A stretch of 64,000 nucleotides of DNA from contig NZ_QUBR01000001.1 in the NCBI RefSeq assembly GCF_003586285.1, positions 1,853,373-1,917,372 of the forward strand, given 5' to 3'. The notes beneath the pieces were generated by a model. It ran no database searches, was not told where the DNA came from, and saw nothing but the letters and a program-made list of their open reading frames with translations. This DNA is from Aeromicrobium endophyticum (GTDB lineage Bacteria > Actinomycetota > Actinomycetes > Propionibacteriales > Nocardioidaceae). Positions 59,463-64,000 of the stretch are shown here, piece by piece. The first letter of the stretch is position 1. Each line of letters starts with the position of its first letter. A program made the translations under genes and the position numbers.

Positions 59463-60710
59463 TCAGCCGATGCGCAGGTCGACCAGCACCGGGCTGTGGT
59501 CGGACCCGATGGGCTGCGCGAGCTTGCCCTTGGCGTCGAGCAGTGCGAAGTTGGACCAGCTGTCGACGCGCACCTTCCACGGGTCGACCCAGACCTTGTC
59601 GATGTGGTTGCCCCACTTGGCGCTGATCACGGGCGTGGTCCTGAAGCTGTTGTAGCTGCTCGTGTGCTGACCGGACAGCTTGCGGGCCATGTCGTAGGCG
59701 TCGTAGTACTTCGAGCCCTGCATGGGCGTGCGGGTCGAGTCGCTGGGCTTGGTCTCGCGGTGCGAGTTGAAGTCGCCGGCGTAGATGACGGGCAGGCCCT
59801 TGGTATTGGTCTGCTTGACCGTCGACAGCATCTGGTAGATCTCGGAGCGGCGGTAGTCGGCGGTGGCCTTGGTCTTGCCGCTGACCAGGTGGACGTCGAC
59901 CATCATGAAGCTGCGCCCCGTGGCGCGCTCGACGAGCTCGGCCCACACGGCGTAACGGCATCCGGCGGCGTGGCGGCCGAGGAAGATCACTCCGGTCGGC
60001 AGGCCGGTCTCGGACGTCAGGCGGCAGCCGGTGGCGGGGTCGAAGGTCGTGCTGGGCGCGGCGCCGGGCGCGAGGTCGAAGCGCGCCGTGTTGTAGAACA
60101 GCCGCTTGGCGCTGTAGTGGACGGCCTGCGCGTAACCGTTGGGGGGGACGCTGAAGCGGCCGGCCTCCTGCGTCGCGACGACGTCGGCACCGGAGGAGGC
60201 CACGCGCTCGAGGACGCTGGACTGGCGCGTGGGCGACCACGGGTACGGCGCGTAGCCCGAGGTGTCGCAGACCTCGCTGCACACGTTGTAGGTCATGACG
60301 CGCAGGCGCATCGCGTTGGCGTCCGTGGTGCCCGGACGCAGGATGGTCGGACGGGCGACCACGCTCGACTTCGAGCCGCGCTTCTTGCCGTTGACCCCGC
60401 GCACCTGGAAGTAGTAGATCTTGCCGCGCGAGAGGCTCTTGATCGTGGACTTGCTCGACTTGGACTTGTAGACCTTCGCCTTCCTCATGGAGCGCGACGT
60501 GGAGACGAAGATCTCGTACTTCTCGGCACGACGTGCGTCCGGCCAGTCGAGCGACAGGCTCGTGCGGTTGCTGCCGGTGTCGTAGCCGCCCTTGACGAAC
60601 GTCACGAGCCCGACCTTGCTGGGCTTCTTGGAGGCGGCGGACGCAGGCTGGGCCTGCAGCCCGGCGAGCACGAGGAAGCCGACCAGGGCGGCGGCGAAGG
60701 ATCTGCGCAT
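59463..60710 (-). CDS. secreted endonuclease/exonuclease/phosphatase protein with one FN3 domain
   Basis: 415 residues. Signal peptide MRRSFAAALVGFLVLAGLQAQPASA, one FN3-like domain rich in Lys/Ser (about 35-130) and an EEP domain with NVCSEVC, ATQEAGRF, VDVHLVSGK, YAGDFNSHRE, IDKVWVD and SDHSPV. All catalytic positions are kept. The NVCSE-x-C disulfide-like element is shared with the downstream paralogue, so the pair arose by duplication, one losing or gaining an FN3 domain. AGAGG precedes ATG 60708-60710. Extracellular DNA, phospholipid or sugar-phosphate cleavage is possible. Confidence 0.85.
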   Translation of the reverse strand: MRRSFAAALVGFLVLAGLQAQPASAASKKPSKVGLVTFVKGGYDTGSNRTSLSLDWPDARRAEKYEIFVSTSRSMRKAKVYKSKSSKSTIKSLSRGKIYYFQVRGVNGKKRGSKSSVVARPTILRPGTTDANAMRLRVMTYNVCSEVCDTSGYAPYPWSPTRQSSVLERVASSGADVVATQEAGRFSVPPNGYAQAVHYSAKRLFYNTARFDLAPGAAPSTTFDPATGCRLTSETGLPTGVIFLGRHAAGCRYAVWAELVERATGRSFMMVDVHLVSGKTKATADYRRSEIYQMLSTVKQTNTKGLPVIYAGDFNSHRETKPSDSTRTPMQGSKYYDAYDMARKLSGQHTSSYNSFRTTPVISAKWGNHIDKVWVDPWKVRVDSWSNFALLDAKGKLAQPIGSDHSPVLVDLRIG

Positions 60711-60941
60711 GGATGAACCTCTAGGTGGTGTCAGCTGATCGTCACGATGCGACAACACGCGTGCTGGTGGCCCCGATGGTGCTGGTGGTCGAGCTGGTGG
60801 CCGTTGCGACATCGCTGCTGACGAGACGTCTCGATCGGTGGGAAGGGACGGTCAAGCGGCCCGAGAGGACCAACCATCCCGTCAGGATAGGCGAGATCCC
60901 GTCATTGTTGAAGCGCAACCGTCCACGCGTAGGCTCCCCCC

Positions 60942-61871
60942 GTGGAGATTCTGGCCGAGGTCGTCCGTTCGGGGCTCGTCGAGAGCCGGCACCGGGGGGT
61001 CGCCGTGCGCGTCGACCCGGACGGTGAGGTGAGCTGGTCGCTCGGCGACCCGGGAACCGTCATCTTCCCGCGGTCGGCCAACAAGCCGCTGCAGGCGATG
61101 GGCATGCTGCGGGCCGGTCTGCCGCTCGACGGACGTCTGCTGGCGCTCGCGTCGGCGAGCCACTCGGGCGAGCCCTTCCACCTCGAGGGCGTGCGTGAGA
61201 TCCTCGGCCTGGCCGGCCTCGACGAGACGGCGCTGCAGACCCCGCCGTCGTACCCGCTCGACCCGCACGTCCACGCCGACCACCTGCGAGCGGGCGGCGT
61301 GCGCGAGCCGATCTACATGGACTGCTCCGGCAAGCACGCCGCGATGCTGCTGACGTGCGCGGTCAACGGCTGGGACAGCACGACCTACCTCGAGCCTGAC
61401 CATCCCCTGCAGCAGCTCGTCACGTCGACGTTCACCGAGCTGACCGACGGGCCGCCGTCCGTCGTCGGCGTTGACGGCTGCGGCGCGCCGCTGCTCGCGA
61501 CGCCGCTGCAGCAGCTGGCGCGCGCGATCTCTCGCATCGTGCAGGAGCCCGCGGGCTCGCACGGCGCCCGTCTGGTCGGTGCCATGCGGGAGCACCCCGA
61601 GTACGTCAGCGGCACGGGCCGGGCCGAGCGGGCGCTCGTGCGAGCACTGCCTGGGCTCGTGGCCAAGTCGGGTGCCGAGAGCGTCTACGTGGTGGGCCTG
61701 ACCGATGGCTCGGCGCTCGCCCTGAAGATCGAGGACGGGGGCGAGCGGCCGCTCTACGCCGTCATGGCACGGATGCTCGAGCTGGCGGGTCTGGACGCCC
61801 CGATCCTGCGCGAGCGGCCGCGCGTGCTGGGCGGCGGTCAGCAGGTCGGAGAGGTGCGCACGACCTTCTGA
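60942..61871 (+). CDS. asparaginase (AnsA / PF06089 type)
   Basis: 309 residues. RSGLVESRHRG, FPRSANKPLQA (the conserved SxxKPxQ), SASHSGEPFH, MDCSGKHAAML and GVDGCGAPL are the motifs of this bacterial L-asparaginase II family, distinct from the EcAII fold. It releases ammonia from asparagine. GTG 60942 is six bases from TAGGCT, so leaderless. No nearby transporter. Confidence 0.9.
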   Translation: MEILAEVVRSGLVESRHRGVAVRVDPDGEVSWSLGDPGTVIFPRSANKPLQAMGMLRAGLPLDGRLLALASASHSGEPFHLEGVREILGLAGLDETALQTPPSYPLDPHVHADHLRAGGVREPIYMDCSGKHAAMLLTCAVNGWDSTTYLEPDHPLQQLVTSTFTELTDGPPSVVGVDGCGAPLLATPLQQLARAISRIVQEPAGSHGARLVGAMREHPEYVSGTGRAERALVRALPGLVAKSGAESVYVVGLTDGSALALKIEDGGERPLYAVMARMLELAGLDAPILRERPRVLGGGQQVGEVRTTF

Positions 61872-61889
61872 CCTGCGGTGATGCGCGGT

Positions 61890-61941
61890 TGTGACCGAGG
61901 TCGCAAGCTGGTCTGCTTGCAATTGCTAACTTTTGCAAGCA
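61890..61941 (+). promoter_or_regulatory. CRP-like site and GCAAGC palindromes before the XRE gene
   Basis: TGTGACCGAGGTCGCA (61890-61905) is one base off the CRP consensus. TGCTTGCAA (61914-61922) and TTGCAAGCA (61933-61941) form a perfect inverted repeat with 10-base spacer overlapping a TAACTT box (61927-61932), the likely site for self-control by the XRE protein. A third GCAAGC is at 61903-61908. Confidence 0.62.
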
Positions 61942-61951
61942 CCATGGAGAC

Positions 61952-62398
61952 ATGGCCAAGCTGAGCATGCACAGGACCGTCGAAGGACTCGGCGACTACC
62001 TGCGCGAGCAGCGTGGCCTGGCGCAGATGTCGCTTCGCCAGCTCTCCGAGCTGACGGACGTGTCGAATCCGTACCTCAGCCAGATCGAGCGCGGACTGCG
62101 TCGCCCGTCGGCAGAGGTTCTGCAGCAGATCGCGAAGGCGCTCAGGATCTCGGCCGAGTCGCTCTACGTGCGGGCCGGCATCCTCGATGCCGACGAGCAC
62201 GGAGCCCGGATGGTCGAGGACGCCATCGCTCTCGACCCCTTGCTCACCGAGCGCCAGAAGGGCGCCCTGCTCGACATCTACCGCTCGTTCGTCGGGACCG
62301 ACCAGGCCACCGACACCGAGCTGGCAACGACCGTGACAGCCGCCAACCACACGGATGCGTCCCGCCCGGGGACCGCACCCACCGAGGAGATCTCATGA
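61952..62398 (+). CDS. XRE family regulator upstream of hbhA
   Basis: 148 residues: helix-turn-helix at about 11-70 (LGDYLREQRGLAQMSLRQLSELTDVSNPYLSQIERGLRRPSAEVLQQIAKAL), then a helical segment (LLTERQKGALLDIYRSFVG) and a disordered tail. In mycobacteria an XRE gene stands before hbhA in the same way. Its ATG is 10 bases after a TGCTTGCAA palindrome. The stop overlaps the hbhA-like start (ATGA). Confidence 0.88.
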   Translation: MAKLSMHRTVEGLGDYLREQRGLAQMSLRQLSELTDVSNPYLSQIERGLRRPSAEVLQQIAKALRISAESLYVRAGILDADEHGARMVEDAIALDPLLTERQKGALLDIYRSFVGTDQATDTELATTVTAANHTDASRPGTAPTEEIS

Positions 62399-63132
62399 CC
62401 ATCACCGACACCATCACGACGCAGGTCAAGGCCATCGTCGACGACGTCCGCGGGCTGCCCGCGACGATCAAGAGCATCGACATCGCCGACCTGCAGAAGC
62501 AGGCGCAGGAGTTCGCCCAGGTCGCCGTCGGCACCGCCACGAGCACCTACGTCGACCTCACCAAGAAGAGCGAGGACCTCGTCTCCCGTGCCAAGGGCCT
62601 GAAGGTCGACGACATCCGCAAGTCGGCCGACGACCTGTTCGACAAGGCCGAGGACAGCGTCGAGGACCTCGTCGAAGAGGCCCAGAAGCGTGCGTTCGAG
62701 TACGTGTCGGTCGCGAAGGCGCAGGTCACCAAGGTGACCTCGAAGGCTCCCACGACCGCCCGCAAGGCCGCCGAGACGGTCGACACCACCGTCAAGCGCA
62801 CGCCCGAGCCGGCCAAGCGGGCCGCCGCGTCGAGCTCCACGACGTCCGCCGCGAAGAAGGCTCCGGCCAAGAAGGCGCCCGCCGCGAAGAAGGCTCCGGC
62901 CAAGAAGGCGCCCGCTGCCAAGAAGGCTCCGGCCAAGAAGGCGCCCGCCGCGAAGAAAGCTCCGGCCAAGAAGGCACCCGCCGCGAAGAAGGCTCCCGCG
63001 ACGTCGACGACGACCGCTGCCAAGAAGGCGCCGGCCAAGACCGCCGCCACGGCCAAGAAGGCCGCCAGCAGCACGACGACCGCCGCGCCGACGGCGTCCG
63101 CGCCCAAGCCCGCGTCGACCGACAACGCCTGA
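62395..63132 (+). CDS. HbhA-like lysine-rich surface or DNA-binding protein
   Basis: 245 residues. The first 130 are an amphipathic coiled coil (VKAIVDDVRGLPATIKSIDIADLQKQAQEFAQ) resembling apolipoprotein-type bundles; the last 100 are an AAKKAPAKKAP repeat domain, four units of 11, plus more Lys/Ala/Pro, like the heparin-binding hemagglutinin of mycobacteria, which binds glycans and sometimes lipid bodies or DNA. There is no signal peptide. GAGGAG precedes ATG 62395, overlapping the XRE stop; DUF2516 follows as in mycobacteria. Confidence 0.85.
   Translation: MTITDTITTQVKAIVDDVRGLPATIKSIDIADLQKQAQEFAQVAVGTATSTYVDLTKKSEDLVSRAKGLKVDDIRKSADDLFDKAEDSVEDLVEEAQKRAFEYVSVAKAQVTKVTSKAPTTARKAAETVDTTVKRTPEPAKRAAASSSTTSAAKKAPAKKAPAAKKAPAKKAPAAKKAPAKKAPAAKKAPAKKAPAAKKAPATSTTTAAKKAPAKTAATAKKAASSTTTAAPTASAPKPASTDNA
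62848..62997 (+). repeat. 33-bp tandem repeat encoding the Lys/Ala/Pro tail
   Basis: Four full units start at 62848, 62881, 62914 and 62947, plus a partial at 62980. Units 1 and 2 are identical; 3 and 4 differ by a few silent bases. Such arrays vary in copy number between strains and would change the number of Lys clusters. Confidence 0.85.
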
Positions 63133-63147
63133 TCGACCGGCACGACC

Positions 63148-63180
63148 CGAGGCGGGCTCCCCAGCGGGGGGCCCGCCTCG
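63148..63180 (+). terminator. terminator of the XRE-hbhA operon
   Basis: CGAGGCGGGC (63148-63157) pairs perfectly with 63171-63180, and CCCC/GGGG extends the stem inside; TCGTT follows. Confidence 0.78.
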
Positions 63181-63203
63181 TCGTTCCCCGGTAGCCTTCG
63201 GTC

Positions 63204-63470
63204 ATGTTCGAGTTCCAAGGTGGCCTGACGCTGGTCCTGACGATCGCGCTGTTCGTGGTCAAGGGATTCGCGCTGGTCGACTGCGTCTCCCGCCGCCCGT
63301 CGCAGCTCGACTCGCTCGACACGCTGCCCAAGCAGACGTGGCTGATCATCCTCGGGCTGGCACTCGTGGCGCACGTCTTCTTCCTGTACCCGCTCAGCAT
63401 CCTCAACCTCGTCGGAACGGTCGCCGCGCTGGTCTACCTGGCCCAGGTGAGGGGCTCGGTCAACCGCTGA
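63204..63470 (+). CDS. DUF2516 family membrane protein
   Basis: 88 residues with two or three helices (LTLVLTIALFVVKGFALVD, TWLIILGLALVAHVFFL, LNLVGTVAALVYLA) and the DUF2516 hallmark DCVSRRP after the first helix. Function unknown; in actinobacteria it follows hbhA. ATG 63204 is six bases from TAGCCT, so it has its own leaderless transcript. Confidence 0.87.
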   Translation: MFEFQGGLTLVLTIALFVVKGFALVDCVSRRPSQLDSLDTLPKQTWLIILGLALVAHVFFLYPLSILNLVGTVAALVYLAQVRGSVNR

Positions 63471-63550
63471 AGTCGCGGTGCGCCCGCGTTGTCACGTAGG
63501 GTCGTGCGTTGCCGTCGAGAAGCGCGCGGCTCAACGATGGGGGACAAGAA

Positions 63551-64000
63551 GTGAGTGAGAACACGCCTACCTGGCGAGAACGCATCGACCCGGTGGTCTT
63601 CTACGTGACCGGGGCCATCGCCATCGCCTTCGTCATCTGGGGCATCGTCAGCACGCCCGGCCTCGGCAAGGCGTCCGGCACGGCCCAGGAGTGGGTGATC
63701 ACCAACACCGGGTGGTTCTTCGTCCTGACGTCCACCTTCTTCGTCATCTTCGTGATCTGGCTCGCAGCCAGCAAGTACGGCCGCATCCCCCTCGGCGACG
63801 ACGACGAGGAGCCCGAGTTCAAGACCGTCTCGTGGATCGCGATGATGTTCAGCGCGGGCATGGGCATCGGCCTGATGTTCTACGGCGTCGCCGAGCCGCT
63901 GTCGCACTTCGTCTCGCCGCCGCCGGGCACGTCCAAGGCCCAGTCCGACGAGGCCTTTCAGACGGCCATGGCGACCACGATGTTCCACTGGGCGCTGCAC
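63551..64000 (+). CDS. BCCT family transporter (3' partial)
   Basis: The frame starts at GTG 63551 after GGGGGACAAGAA and runs off the window; 150 residues are visible. ERIDPVVFYVTGAIAIAFVIWG, FFVLTSTFFVIFVIWLAASKYG and the diagnostic SAGMGIGLMFYGVAEPLSHF identify a betaine/carnitine/choline transporter that imports compatible solutes with sodium or protons. The first three helices are present; the Trp-rich substrate site lies beyond the end. Confidence 0.88.
   Translation, partial: MSENTPTWRERIDPVVFYVTGAIAIAFVIWGIVSTPGLGKASGTAQEWVITNTGWFFVLTSTFFVIFVIWLAASKYGRIPLGDDDEEPEFKTVSWIAMMFSAGMGIGLMFYGVAEPLSHFVSPPPGTSKAQSDEAFQTAMATTMFHWALH

Overview
The window is high-GC DNA from a Gram-positive actinobacterium. 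Pointers are mycothiol synthase (mshD), a GlnR-type orphan regulator, a fused acyl-CoA carboxylase carboxyltransferase, an HbhA-like lysine-rich protein behind an XRE regulator, a mycofactocin-coupled dehydrogenase, an F420 reductase-like protein and many leaderless starts (TANNNT, six bases, then ATG or GTG). Several gene neighbourhoods match mycobacteria (glnR/mshD/thioredoxin/sulfurtransferase/sseC; ppk/mutT1; XRE/hbhA/DUF2516). A member of the Nocardioidaceae or a relative is my inference. I see no rRNA, tRNA, CRISPR array, phage or intact insertion sequence.

Region 1 (1-16.6 kb) is catabolic and looks accessory. It holds a sugar-type ABC importer (binding lipoprotein, permease, double ATPase), four short-chain dehydrogenases, a YciI-like protein, a metallo-beta-lactamase hydrolase, a TetR regulator, an EntE-like acyl/aryl-AMP ligase, a MaoC hydratase, and a tightly overlapping operon of maleate cis-trans isomerase, a VOC protein, an unrecognised 82-residue protein and an alpha/beta hydrolase. 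GCGTTGA-type palindromes in two divergent promoters fit control by the local TetR. The likely job is uptake and breakdown of an unknown acid that passes through a CoA thioester and ends in maleate or a substituted maleate, then fumarate. The last 0.9 kb (15713-16597) carries no convincing gene.

Region 2 (16.6-23.6 kb) is a SipW/TasA-like locus on the minus strand: two near-identical camelysin/TasA-like secreted proteins, a SipW-type signal peptidase, a secreted protein with four Ig-like repeats, a four-helix membrane protein and a two-component pair whose kinase has lost recognisable ATP-binding motifs. Three promoters here share in-phase 11-bp direct repeats placed 5 bp from a TANNTT box, the geometry expected for an OmpR/PhoB-type regulator. 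I regard this as the most interesting unit in the window.

Region 3 (23.6-30.5 kb) has a GAF-domain histidine kinase, a ferredoxin-reductase-like flavoprotein, a phospholipase D family protein, a secreted SGNH hydrolase behind a perfect CRP-type site, an MFS exporter and a 50-residue protein. Region 4 (30.5-42 kb) is phosphate metabolism: DUF47-pit, pstSCAB with a PHO box and attenuator hairpins, mutT1, a membrane-anchored unknown, and ppk with its own PHO box, followed by an esterase.

Region 5 (42-48.7 kb) is the mshD-accDA-glnR group divergent from a sulfur-handling group (MoaD-like carrier, membrane protein, thioredoxin, DUF4395, sulfurtransferase, SseC). In front of the DUF4395-sulfurtransferase unit lies a leaderless 26-codon peptide of the cysteine-attenuation type. 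Region 6 (48.8-64 kb) is mostly housekeeping and envelope: an LPxTG protein, DUF4012, dtd, nitrobindin, ygfZ, a low-molecular-weight phosphatase, a DEAD-box helicase, manA/manC, two paralogous secreted FN3-nuclease/phosphatase proteins, asparaginase, the XRE-hbhA-DUF2516 group, and the start of a BCCT transporter cut by the window end.
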